DNA from: CAYMCQ01 sp964389025
GTDB lineage: Bacteria; Verrucomicrobiota; Verrucomicrobiia; Limisphaerales; CAYMCQ01
Assembly (NCBI GenBank): GCA_964389025.1
Contig: CAYMCQ010000014.1
Location: 1 to 64,000, forward strand
Direction of reading: 5' to 3'
Length of the DNA: 64,000 nt
The notes beneath the pieces were generated by a model. It had not been told where the DNA came from, did not search any database, and was given only the letters and a program-made list of their open reading frames with translations. The translations under genes were made by a program, and so were the position numbers. Shown here piece by piece: positions 16,658 to 26,000 of this stretch (the stretch's first letter is position 1; the number at the start of each line of letters is the position of its first letter).

Positions 16658-17020
16658 AATAAACTTTCACCAAAATTCAGTGTGGGGAGAGCGTAGTTAC
16701 TTGCCGGAAGTCTGTCAACGGTGATAAGTGGCCTGTCTCGACTCTATGGAAAGTCCCCGTTTTAACTCAATGGAAACGACCCCTTGGGATGCCAGCCTTT
16801 CTGCAATGGCTGCCGTGTCCATCCTTCGATTTCGTTTGCGAGCGGGTTGACAGCGTGCGGTTTCCCAGGCTCTGAAGATTTTCTCTTGGGGAAATAATAC
16901 TACTGCGGTGAATGGTAAAAACTGTCCAACTCAAAGACTGTTTGTTCATGTGCTCGACGAAATCCAATTCGCCGCGAAACAGGTTTGCTTTTGCATTTTT
17001 AATTTTGCATTTTGCCCTCG
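16658..17020. other. Gap of 363 bp between divergent genes
   Basis: No convincing gene is seen. It holds two related 17-18 bp words (CTCTATGGAAAGTCCCC at 16742 and CTCAATGGAAACGACCCC at 16766), which look like degenerate end repeats of an insertion sequence, and a 7-bp periodic array at its right edge. Promoters for the genes on both sides must lie here. Confidence 0.5.
16991..17018. repeat. Heptamer array at the pheA start
   Basis: Four 7-bp units: TTGCATT, TTTAATT, TTGCATT, TTGCCCT. The array ends 2 bp before the GTG chosen as the pheA start and includes the alternative TTG start at 17012. Confidence 0.6.
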
Positions 17021-18082
17021 GTGAACATTCCCGAACATCGCAAGGCCATTGACAGGCTCGACGCGCACATCGTGAAGCTCCTCAACGAGCGCACCAAGCA
17101 CGTCCTTGAGATCGGCAAAATCAAACTCACGGCAGGCGAGGAAATTTACGCGCCGCACCGCGAACTCGCCGTCCTCCAGCGCCTCGCGAAACTGAATCAA
17201 GGCCCGATCACCAGCGAATCGCTCCGTCACATTTATCGCGAAGTCATGTCCAGCGCGCTCTCGCTCGAAAAGTCCCTGACCATCGCGTATCTCGGGCCGG
17301 AGGCGACGTTCACACATCAGGCCGCGATTCAACGTTTCGGTTCGAGCCTTCGTTACGCGTCGCAAAAAACCATCGCCGACGTTTTCGCCGAGGTCAGCAA
17401 GAACCGCGCGGATTACGGCGTCGTGCCCGTCGAGAATTCCACCGAAGGCGTCGTCACGCACACGCTCGACATGTTCGTGGACAGCGATCTGAAAATCGTC
17501 GCGCAAATCGTTTTGCCGATCCAGCAATGCCTGTTGAGTCGCGGGAAAAAATCCCAGATCAAAAAACTTTTCGCCCATCCGCAAAGCCTCGCGCAATGCC
17601 GCGGCTGGGTTCAGAACAATTTGCCGCACGTTGAAATCATTGAGACGTCGTCGAACGCCCGTTCAGCCGAACGTGCGCACGCCGAGAAAAACTCTGCGGC
17701 TATTGCGGGGGTTTTGGCTGCGGAAAAATATGAGTTGAACGTCCTGGAATCCGACATCCAAGACAACGCCGCCAACGCCACGCGCTTTCTCGTCCTTGGC
17801 CGCCAATGCAGTCCGCCGACGGGCAACGACCGCACGAGCCTGATGCTCAGCATCACCGACAAAGTCGGCGCGCTGCACCAGTCCCTCGCCGCGTTCCGGC
17901 GTTACAAGATCAATTTGACCAAGATTGAATCACGCCCCAACAAGCGGAAGCGCTGGGAATATTTCTTCTTCGTGGATTTCGAAGGCCACACCCACGACAA
18001 AAAAGTCACGAAAGCCATCGCAGATTTGCAGCAGCAGTGCAGCTTCGTGAAAGTCCTCGGTTCGTATCCGAATTCCGAGTGA
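17021..18082 (+). CDS. pheA: Bifunctional chorismate mutase/prephenate dehydratase (P-protein)
   Basis: Makes phenylpyruvate from chorismate in phenylalanine synthesis. Domains in order: AroQ chorismate mutase (about 1-85: IDRLDAHIVKLLNERTKHVLEIGKIK), prephenate dehydratase (from IAYLGPEATFTHQAA, with VPVENSTEGVV) and a regulatory ACT domain (TSLMLSITDKVGALHQSL ... ESRPNKRKRWEYFFFVDF), where phenylalanine usually feeds back. I prefer the GTG at 17021 (353 residues); a TTG at 17012 lies inside a repeat array and adds only three residues. The sequence is complete and normal in length. Confidence 0.94.
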   Translation: MNIPEHRKAIDRLDAHIVKLLNERTKHVLEIGKIKLTAGEEIYAPHRELAVLQRLAKLNQGPITSESLRHIYREVMSSALSLEKSLTIAYLGPEATFTHQAAIQRFGSSLRYASQKTIADVFAEVSKNRADYGVVPVENSTEGVVTHTLDMFVDSDLKIVAQIVLPIQQCLLSRGKKSQIKKLFAHPQSLAQCRGWVQNNLPHVEIIETSSNARSAERAHAEKNSAAIAGVLAAEKYELNVLESDIQDNAANATRFLVLGRQCSPPTGNDRTSLMLSITDKVGALHQSLAAFRRYKINLTKIESRPNKRKRWEYFFFVDFEGHTHDKKVTKAIADLQQQCSFVKVLGSYPNSE

Positions 18083-18159
18083 GCGAAATCCGGCGAACAA
18101 CCGCAATGAACCATCCAGCTCGCGCCCGCGAAGGTTTCGACATCGAACTGGCCAACATT

Positions 18160-18239
18160 TTCGGAGGGCGGAGTTCCACGACGCCCTAAACAATTTCGAC
18201 GCAAAAGAGTCAGGGCGTCGTGGAACTCCGCCCTCCGAA
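18160..18239. repeat. Perfect 28-bp inverted repeat
   Basis: The arms at 18160-18187 and 18212-18239 are exact reverse complements (core GGAGGGCGGAGTTCCACG) around a 24-bp loop. It follows pheA by 78 bp and ends 7 bp before the ATG of the esterase gene. There is no T-run after the stem, so it is more likely a mobile palindromic repeat than a simple terminator, though it could stop or block either gene. Confidence 0.85.
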
Positions 18240-18246
18240 TGAATTT

Positions 18247-19020
18247 ATGCGAACGACGAAATATTTTTCAGCGCTTTTGCTCGCGCTGCTCAGTTGCATC
18301 CCAATGAAATCGAAAGCCCAATCCATCCCGCAAGGCGGGACGCCGCTGTTGGCGGACAAGGTCAAATGGAAGATCTCGCGCAAGGTTGAGATGAAATACC
18401 TTTTTTATCTGCCGAAAGATTACGACGCGAAGAGCAAAAAGCGTTGGCCGTTGCTGCTGTTTCTCCACGGCGCGGGTGAGCGTGGCACGAATGTCCAGCG
18501 CGCGGCCATCCACGGGCCGATGAGCATGGTGAAACAGGGAAAAGAATTTCCATTTATCATCATCGCGCCGCTTTGCCCTCAGGGCGGGCGCTGGCAAAAC
18601 GAAACATTGCTCAACTTGCTTGAACGCATAGAAACGAAATTCAACGTGGACACAAACCGCGTTTATCTCACCGGCCTGAGCATGGGCGGCTACGGAACTT
18701 GGAATCTGGCAACTGCTCACCCGGAAAAGTTCGCAGCCATCGCGCCGATTTGTGGCGGCGGCATGGGCATTGATGTGATTCTCGCGGGCTACGGCAAGCC
18801 AAAGAATCCGCTGATTCATTTGCCGGTCTGGGCGTTTCACGGTGCGAAAGATCCCGTCGTGCCGCTCGATGAATCCGAACGCATGATTGGCGCGATGAAA
18901 AAAATCGGCGCGATGGACGTGAAGCTGACGGTCTATCCTGAGGCGACGCATAATTCATGGACGGAGACTTACAACAACCCGGAGCTTTACGAGTGGCTTT
19001 TGAGGCACAAGCGAAAGTAA
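18247..19020 (+). CDS. Secreted alpha/beta-hydrolase (esterase/peptidase type)
   Basis: 257 residues with an export signal (about 1-24). The alpha/beta-hydrolase triad is visible: Ser in LTGLSMGGYGTW, Asp in FHGAKDPVVP and His in PEATHNSW; LLFLHGAGERG is the oxyanion region. It is closest to the Verrucomicrobial/planctomycete phospholipase/carboxylesterase-like group often annotated as prolyl-oligopeptidase-like. The substrate is not evident. I chose the ATG at 18247 because the upstream in-frame GTG at 18220 lies inside the 28-bp inverted repeat. Confidence 0.85.
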   Translation: MRTTKYFSALLLALLSCIPMKSKAQSIPQGGTPLLADKVKWKISRKVEMKYLFYLPKDYDAKSKKRWPLLLFLHGAGERGTNVQRAAIHGPMSMVKQGKEFPFIIIAPLCPQGGRWQNETLLNLLERIETKFNVDTNRVYLTGLSMGGYGTWNLATAHPEKFAAIAPICGGGMGIDVILAGYGKPKNPLIHLPVWAFHGAKDPVVPLDESERMIGAMKKIGAMDVKLTVYPEATHNSWTETYNNPELYEWLLRHKRK

Positions 19021-19031
19021 GAAGGCCGGAT

Positions 19032-19727
19032 ATGAAACGAAAGAAACTTCTGCTTCTGCTGACACTTGGCTGTCTTCTTATTTCAACAATTTTCTTTTTA
19101 AAGCAGAAACGGTCAATCGAGCTATTTTCGGAACCACCTGCCTTGGACTGCAAAGCAGGAAGTCTCAAAGCAAGTCATGTCACGGCGCACATGGATGTTC
19201 CAATTCGCAGCGGCACCAATCTCCTGTGGTGCGGAACTTTTCAGTTGGCGTGGAACGAGGCGGCGAATTTTTTCGGTGAAGAGTTGCATTTTGCTGAAGA
19301 CATTCCGTTGGCGATTGCGTTAAGCAATAGAAGCTTCACCAAGGACAATCTTGATGAAGAAGGCTACGTCGTGGCGGCTGGCGTGCTTTCGGAATCGCTG
19401 GTTGACCGAATTCAAGCGGAGGCGAGGCATAAGTTTGGCGGTGCATTCAGCCCAGAACTAATTCCGCCATCAAATAACCAATCGAACGAACAGTTTCTTT
19501 TTTACGCGTGCTTTTTCAAAGGGCTTGCCTTCGAAAAAGAGTTTCAACGGATTGATTATCCGTTGATGTTCGGCACGAATGAAGTAGCCGCGTTTGGATT
19601 GGAAAGATATGCGCCCGGAAACGTTTACCTCCGAAAGCAGATTGCTGGAGAAAATAAACCCGCAACATCCGCTCCAACCCAACGGGCGGGCGTCCGCGCT
19701 GCCCTTTGGGATAGAACGGTTCGATGA
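19032..19727 (+). pseudogene. Secreted or membrane protein of unknown family, 3' end replaced by an IS fragment
   Basis: ATG 19032 starts MKRKKLLLLLTLGCLLIST, an N-terminal membrane or signal segment, followed by about 180 residues of apparently native sequence that I do not recognise (LWCGTFQLAWNEAANFFGEEL). From about 19642 the DNA is the reverse strand of an IS5-type transposase gene, so the last 28 or so codons (ending RAALWDRTVR) are not native. The gene is therefore truncated by the insertion and a later loss of the rest of the IS. It starts 11 bp after the esterase gene and was probably co-transcribed with it. Confidence 0.7.
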
Positions 19728-19845
19728 CGGCCAGCAGCTTGGCCCAGGGAATGACGGCTTCCATGCGTGCCAGAAACTTCTCGCGGCGCGTGATTTTCTT
19801 TTTATCAGCGAACCCGGCTTCCGAAAAACTCGGTTGATGGGTCAT
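19642..19845 (-). pseudogene. IS5-family transposase, N-terminal fragment
   Basis: From ATG 19845 about 68 codons match the start of IS5-family transposases: QPSFSEAGFADKKKITRR, then FYPKGQRGRPP, then MLRVYFLQQ. The similarity ends abruptly at about 19642, where the frame runs into the antisense of the neighbouring gene. The DDE catalytic core is missing, so it cannot be active. Confidence 0.85.
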
Positions 19846-19885
19846 GCCCGTCAGTTGAGGAAACGAGGGCCGAGCCGTCAGTAAT
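19642..19885 (-). mobile_element. Remnant of an IS5-type insertion sequence (transposase-start end only)
   Basis: Only one end of the element, with the first part of its transposase gene, remains. The right border is placed at about 19885, where the permease homology (ADQLIRHVLPYGNADLI) ends. The second terminal repeat is missing, so the borders are approximate. Genes on both sides are cut at the borders, which points to an IS-linked deletion. Confidence 0.7.
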
Positions 19886-20859
19886 AAATGAAAGCGCAGG
19901 GATTAAATCAGCGTTTCCATAGGGGAGAACATGGCGGATGAGTTGGTCGGCCAAGGACGAGCCAAGCGCGCCGCCGACGACGCCCAACACGCCGCCCAGC
20001 AGACAAAGCGTCACCGTCTCGCTCAACACAATTTTGAAAATGTCAGCTGGCGACGCGCCGACACAGCGCAATGGCGGGCGCGATGCCGAGCACGGCGAAC
20101 ATCAGCGTCTTGCTTGATCCGATGAGTTTCAGGATTTGTTCCATCATCTGTTGGGCGGTCACGACGTAGGCATCGGGGATTTGTTCGAGGGCTTCCTTGG
20201 TTTCCTGGATGCGCTCGACGTTCGCGAGGTTGACGCCGACGCCGGTTAGTTTGCCTTCCTTCTTGAAGATGCATTGCGCGCTCCTGAGTGGAATGTAAAA
20301 CCAGCCGTCGTCCTCGCTGCCCGTGCGCTCCAGCACGCCAGACACGATGAACTCGGCCTCAAGCTTCGGGAAGAAAACCTTGTCGCCTATCGCGCGCTTC
20401 TCGACGCGCGCGGCCTCTGCTCCGAGCACGATGGATTGCTCGTTAATGAACCAACTCCCGGTGAGTTTCCAGTGCGGCTTGAGCTTCGGGAACTCGTCGT
20501 CCACGCCGTTGAACAGGTCAATGCGTTTGCCTTCGCCGGGGACGGAGAAAATCAAGATGCTGGTCGCCGCGCGGACGTTGGGTGCGGCACGAATCGCGGG
20601 CACGCGCTCTTCCGGCAGAAACTTCGGAATCTCGCCGCCGTGCAGCGCCATCGAAGCCGCTTCCATCGGACAACCCTCAGTCGAAACGAACATGTGAATG
20701 CCCGAATCGCTCATCTCCTTCTGCAAAGCCAGCCGGTAGCCGCTGTTGAACGAGAGCAGGCTGAACAACGTGGCCGCCGCGAGCGCCACGCCCGCGACTG
20801 TGAGCGCGGAGCGTGCGACGACGGCGAAGGTCTTTGAGACTGAGGGTGAATAGATTCAT
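19886..20859 (-). pseudogene. FtsX/MacB-type ABC transporter permease, multiply broken
   Basis: Starts at ATG 20859 (MNLFTLSLKDL), overlapping the MFS stop codon as ATGA. A +1 frameshift follows within about 15 codons: the body (SALTVAGVALAAATLFSLLSF ... YVVTAQQMMEQILKLIG) is read in another frame, 20789-20043. Near 20070-20090 a deletion joins SSKTLMFAVLGI to LRCVGASPADIFKIVLSE in a third frame, losing the usual stretch of about 30 residues that leads to the conserved region. The last membrane segment runs into the IS remnant. These three lesions mean no working permease is made. No ATPase partner is nearby. Confidence 0.82.
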
Positions 20860-22052
20860 GGCTTGATGCGAAACATGAGTGAAGCCCCCGCGAGGAACAG
20901 CACCGCGCTGTAACCCAGGGCCACGGACACGCTGAAGGAGGACCAAAGAACGCCCACGACGATGCTGGAAAGAAAATCCCCGATGCCATTGACCGTCGCC
21001 AATGTTCCGAACGCCATGCCGTGATGTTCTTCACCGACCAATTCGGCGCAGAAGGAGTCTTCCAATGTCTCTTCCATCGCCACGTAGATGCCGCCCACAA
21101 CGAAAACGGCTGCGAGTGTCCAGACCGTCATTGGTAGCAAGACAATCGTAAGCGCCATGAGCGCCGCCAGGAAATATCCTGCCGCCAGCAGCAGCCCTTT
21201 GTTGAAGCGGTCCGCCAGCCAGCCTGCGACCATTGAGAACGTGGCGTAGAGGACGTTGTGCAGCACATAGAGTCCAGTCGCAATGCTGGCCGCCTTCACT
21301 GCGCCGAGGGTCGGGGTGAGTTTCTGCGCGGCCAGGAGGATGAGCATCGTGTGCGCAAAGTCACCCGCGCCGAACAAACCAACGGCGACGAGGAACTTTC
21401 GGAAACGAGGCGGCAAGGCGCGGAGACTTTCGCCGAAGCTGATGTGCGGCACGGGCGCGCGCGTTTTCTCCTTCACCACAAAAGCGATCAGACCCACGGC
21501 CAGCAGACCCGGAATCAAAGTCAGCGCAAAGAGCGTTGGATAGTGATGGCCCACGAGTGGAAGCAGGACGAACGCGGTCGCCGGGCCGACGATCGCGCCG
21601 AGCGTGTCCATCATGCGCTCGAAGCCAAAAGCGCGGCCATAAGTCTCCTTTGTTACCGAGCCCGCCAGCAGCGCTTTGCGAACCGGTGTTCGCACACCGC
21701 GCCCCAGCCAGGCCCACGCACGGGCAATCAATACGTGCCATGCGCTGGTCGCCAATCCGAACGACGCCGTGCCGAGCGCGGTCACAACGTAGCCCGCTAC
21801 CGCGATGGGTTTCCGCCTCCGCAGCCGGTCGGTGTAATAGCCACTGGCCATTTTGGCGAAGCTCGACAATCCATCCGACACGCCTTCAATCAATCCCAGC
21901 CATGCCGCCGCCACACCCATCGTCGCTAGGAACGCTGGCAGCAGCGTCGTTGCGATTTCATGCGACCAGTCGCTGAATAGAGACGCGAGGCCGATGCCGA
22001 GAACGGTGCGGTTCAGCCAGCGGCGAGGTCTTTGGTCGGTGTGGGCTGGCAT
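20856..22052 (-). CDS. MFS transporter
   Basis: 398 residues from ATG 22052 with twelve predicted membrane segments. The loop after segment 2 reads GYYTDRLRRRKP, the MFS motif A position, and GWLADRFNKG is the equivalent in the second half. SLFSDWSHEIATTLLPAFL at the start is typical of the drug/metal-efflux MFS group common in soil bacteria. The substrate is unknown. It overlaps the preceding gene by 40 bp and the following permease pseudogene by ATGA, so it belongs to the padR efflux operon. Confidence 0.85.
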   Translation of the reverse strand: MPAHTDQRPRRWLNRTVLGIGLASLFSDWSHEIATTLLPAFLATMGVAAAWLGLIEGVSDGLSSFAKMASGYYTDRLRRRKPIAVAGYVVTALGTASFGLATSAWHVLIARAWAWLGRGVRTPVRKALLAGSVTKETYGRAFGFERMMDTLGAIVGPATAFVLLPLVGHHYPTLFALTLIPGLLAVGLIAFVVKEKTRAPVPHISFGESLRALPPRFRKFLVAVGLFGAGDFAHTMLILLAAQKLTPTLGAVKAASIATGLYVLHNVLYATFSMVAGWLADRFNKGLLLAAGYFLAALMALTIVLLPMTVWTLAAVFVVGGIYVAMEETLEDSFCAELVGEEHHGMAFGTLATVNGIGDFLSSIVVGVLWSSFSVSVALGYSAVLFLAGASLMFRIKP

Positions 22053-22498
22053 AATCCAAATTGAAACAGCACAAGCAGAACTGCGCCCGCGAGCCATTGC
22101 ACGGTGGCCGTCACCAAATAGATGCGATGCCAGCCATAAAAGTTCTCGTCATCGGCGACTTGGCGTCCCGCGAAATCGAGCATTCCCGCCAGCTTCGTAT
22201 GCAACACCACGAGGGCGACCGTCGCGGCCAGAGTCAGAGTCCAAGCAATCCATGTGGCACGCTGGCGAGAGCGTGAGCGAGAGGCGAACAACTCCCAAGC
22301 AACGAATGCGAGCGCAGCGACTCCGAGCCAGTTCAGTTCGGTGGTCACTCGCTCCGTGATGAAGCCCTGGCGAATTTTGCTGCGCAGCACTTTATGGCCG
22401 ATGAACACCACACGGCCTGCGTAAAAGCTGAAACCTCCCCACCAGAGAGCCAGCAGAAGCATCGCGAGCACGCGCCGAATCGTCGGGATGACTCTCAT
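22013..22498 (-). CDS. Four-helix membrane protein of unknown function
   Basis: 161 residues from ATG 22498, which overlaps the SRPBCC gene's stop (ATGA). Four hydrophobic segments are visible (AMLLLALWWGGFSFYAGRVV, WLGVAALAFVAWELF, WIAWTLTLAATVALVVLH, TATVQWLAGAVLLVLFQF) with HRIYLVTATVQW in the last. It resembles DUF4149-like small membrane proteins, but I cannot assign it firmly. Position suggests a part in the efflux or membrane-stress operon. Confidence 0.7.
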   Translation of the reverse strand: MRVIPTIRRVLAMLLLALWWGGFSFYAGRVVFIGHKVLRSKIRQGFITERVTTELNWLGVAALAFVAWELFASRSRSRQRATWIAWTLTLAATVALVVLHTKLAGMLDFAGRQVADDENFYGWHRIYLVTATVQWLAGAVLLVLFQFGLCQPTPTKDLAAG

Positions 22499-23031
22499 CG
22501 GTTCGCCTCCACGATGCGTTTGAGATTGGCGAGTCCCTGTTCCATGTCGCCGCTCATGAGTGATTCCATTGCCAGTCCGGCCCAACGCTTGAACGGATTT
22601 GCGCCAAGATCGGCATCGAGCGTCCAGGTAACGCGCAGACCGTCCGCCAAATTCGTGTAGCGAATCGCTCCGTTGAATAATTGGACGCCATGATTGAAAT
22701 CGAGCGTGTAACTGATGCCGCTTGCCGCATCTGCCTCGATTGTCTTCACCACGCCGTCACCGCTCGATTTCCCTGCGGCAATCATCGTAGCGCCGACGCC
22801 GGATTCCGGTCCTTCAAAACGAATCGTCATGTCGGGAAAGCGGTTGGTCGTCCATGCAGTCCACTCCGGCCAGCGCCGGAGTGTGGCAATCAGGTTGAAT
22901 ACGTCTTGTGCTTCGACACGCAAAGTGATGCTCCGCTCGATCCGCCGATGCGATGGTAAGAGCCATCCCGCCAGAATCAGCAGAACGACGAAAGCGACCG
23001 CGCTTAGCAGGACTTTCTTCCAGCGTTTCAT
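22495..23031 (-). CDS. SRPBCC/polyketide-cyclase-like protein with an N-terminal membrane helix
   Basis: 178 residues: an N-terminal helix (KKVLLSAVAFVVLLILAGWLL), then a START-like fold with the usual opening VEAQDVFNLIATLRRWPEWTAWT and a long C-terminal helix (WAGLAMESLMSGDMEQGLANLKRIVE). Members bind hydrophobic ligands; here probably at the membrane surface. It overlaps the pump gene stop and the next start by ATGA, so it is translationally coupled in the operon. Confidence 0.8.
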   Translation of the reverse strand: MKRWKKVLLSAVAFVVLLILAGWLLPSHRRIERSITLRVEAQDVFNLIATLRRWPEWTAWTTNRFPDMTIRFEGPESGVGATMIAAGKSSGDGVVKTIEADAASGISYTLDFNHGVQLFNGAIRYTNLADGLRVTWTLDADLGANPFKRWAGLAMESLMSGDMEQGLANLKRIVEANR

Positions 23032-26000
23032 GCGGACTCAGGTGACGGCTTGACGAACCTCCCCAACCGCAACGCCAGCGCCGGCAGCACGAGCAGGTTT
23101 AGCACGGTGGAAGTTAGCAGACCGCCAAGGATGACGATGGCCATCGGGGCTTCGATCTCATGGCCCGGTTCGCCGAAGCGGATGGCCAGCGGCAACAGGC
23201 CGAGCGCGGTAACGAGTGCTGTCATCAGAATTGGCACGAGGCGTTCGCCGGCACCCCGCAAGGCGGTTTCGAGATTCCACACGCAGCCTTCGGCCGTGAC
23301 GAGGTGTTCGTAGTGCGAAATGAGCATTATGGAATTGCGCGTGCTGATGCCGAAAAGCGTCACCAGGCCGACGAGTGTTCCGAGACTCAACAGGCCGCCG
23401 AGGGCGAAGATGGCCAGCACGCCTCCAATGAGCGCGAAGGGAAGGTTCGCGAGCACGAGCAAAAGATTCCGCCCACTATGAAAGACCATCGCAAGGAGCA
23501 CGACGATGCCGACCCCCGCAATGGTGGCGTGAATCAAAATCTCGCGTTGAGCCGTGGCCTGCTGTTCCGCCGATCCGCGAAAGACCGCATAGACGCCGGA
23601 GGGAAACTGCACTTTTTCCGCGACCGCGCGCTTGGCGTCTGCGACGAACGATGTGAGGTCGCGGCCGGCGACGTTGCAGGTGACTTGCTGGCGACGTTGC
23701 GCGCCTTCGTGGACCACGAGGCTGCGGCCATTGCCGCCCTCGATGTCCGCCAGTTCACGCAGCGGCACGCGCGTTCCTTCGCGGTTGCGCAACAGCAGAT
23801 CGCCGACGCGCTCCGCCTCGCGCCGGTCGCGCTCGCTGAGAATCACGTTCACGTCCACGACGCGATTGCCTTGATATGACTGCGCAACAACCGCGCCCTG
23901 GCAGGCCGTCTCAATGGCGTCGAGGACTTCCGCCGGCTGAAATCCAAACGCCAGCAATCGCTCCGGCCGCAAGCGCACGGTCACCTCTGGCGAGCCGGGT
24001 TCGGTTTCCATTTGCACATCGGTTGCGCCGGGCACGGCGGCGAGCATTTCGCGGATTTCCCCGGCCTTGCGGTCCATCAAATCGAGATCGTCGCCGAAAA
24101 CGTTCACGACGACCTGCGCCGTCACGCCGGAAATCGTTTCTTCGATTCGCTCGGCGAGGAAGGGCATGACTTTGAACGACAGTCCGGGGAACTTCACCAA
24201 CGCCTCGCGGATCTCTGCCATCGCAAACTCGGCTTCCTCGCCGGACAGCGGCGCAAGTTCGACGTGCATTTCGCTGTAGTGCGTGCCCCACGTATCGTCG
24301 CTGTTCTCCGCCCGGCCTGCCTGTTGCGCGACCGATTTGATGTGTGGATTTTTCAGCAACTCAATGGCGACCTGTTTGCCGAGCCGGACGGATTCCTGCA
24401 CGGACGTGCCGGGCAACGCCGCCATGTGGACGATGAAATGGCCCTCGCGAAATTCGGGCAGGAACTGGCCGCCGAAGAACGGCAACGTGGACGCCGCCGC
24501 CACCGCCAGGGCCAGCGCGAGGCCAATGACGGTTCGCGGCCGGCGCGTGAGTGTTTCCAGCCACGCGCGATGTCTGGTCTTGAGCCAGCCAAGATAGCGC
24601 GGCTCGGTGTGCGGTTCGGTCCGGCTCAGGAGCAGCAGACACAGCGCTGGCGTGACCGTCAGCGCCACGACCAGCGAGGCCATCGTTGCAAGGATAAACG
24701 CCGTCGCCAGCGGTGTGAAAAGCTTTCCGGCGACGCCGGTCATCAGAAACACCGGCAGGAAAACCAGCGCCACGATGAACGTGGCATAGACGACGGCGCT
24801 GCGAACCTCCAGGGACGCTTCGAGGATGACCTCGAAGGCGGAACGCGGCGTGCCGTGGCGCAGACTTCCAGTCTGCTGTATCGCCGGGCTTCCAGGCTTC
24901 GGGCCTTGCGCTGCGGTTGGAGTTCGGGATTCATCGGGAGTCTGCCGACTGGAAGTCGGCGATACGGCAGGTTGGAAACCTGCGCTGCCAGCGGCGATGT
25001 TCTCCCGCAACCGCCGCAGGATGTTCTCCACGTCAATGATGGCGTCGTCCACAACGACGCCGATCGCAATGGCGAATCCGCCCAGCGTCAGCGTGTTCAG
25101 GCTCACGCCCCAGCGGTCGAGCACGACGACCGCCGCGAGCAGCGACAGCGGAATTGAAACGAAAGAAATCAACGCCGTGCGCCAGTCGAGGAGAAACCCA
25201 AAGAGCACCACCAGCACGAGCACGCCGCCCAACAGCAGGGCGAAGTTCAGGTTGCGCAGCGATGACTCGATGAACTTCGCGGGACGAAAGAGCGAAGGGT
25301 TGACCTGAATCTGCTCGGTCGCAAACACCGGCTGCATCCCGGCCAGTTCGCGTTCCACGGCGCGGGTCACGTCGAGCGTGTTCGCGCCGTATTGGCTGAA
25401 GACAAGCACCATCACTCCACTCATGCCGTTGAACTGCGCGTCGCCGAACTTTGGCTCTGGCGCTTCCACCACGTCGGCCACGTCCTTGAGCTGCACGCTG
25501 CGGCCTTCGTGATGCGCCAGGACGACTTCGCCGAGTTGCGTGGGGCTGAACGCCTGCCCGATGGCGCGCAACACGACCCGCTGGTTGACGTTTTCGACAA
25601 AACCCGCGCCGCGCACGGCGGTTGCATTTCGCGCGGCGGTCACCACGTCATTCAAGGCAAGTTCGTGCGCGACGAGACGTTCGGGTTTCACCTGGATTTG
25701 ATACTGCCGCACCTCGCCGCCGAAAATGTCCACGCGCGCCACGCCCGACACGCCCAGCAGACGCGGCTTGAGCGTCCAATCGGCGAACGTCCGGAGGTCC
25801 ATCAGCGTGCGATTCGTCGAAGCGAGTCCCACGGCGAGAATCCGCGCCGTGGACGACGTGAGCGGTCCGATCTTCGGCGGCTTCACGCCCTGCGGCAATT
25901 GCACCTGGGCGAGCCGTTCCGCCACGAGTTGGCGCACGCGGAACACATCGGCCTGCTCGGCGAAGATGAGCGTTACGACCGAGAGGTTTTGGATGGATTG

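Noticed and set aside
16742..16783. Two related words (CTC.ATGGAAA..CCCC) that resemble insertion-sequence end repeats.
   Set aside because: Only two short imperfect copies, no transposase and no second end; described only as part of the gap.
16767..16967. A 66-codon minus-strand frame in the gap before pheA.
   Set aside because: No ribosome site, no recognisable domain, and composition does not look coding.
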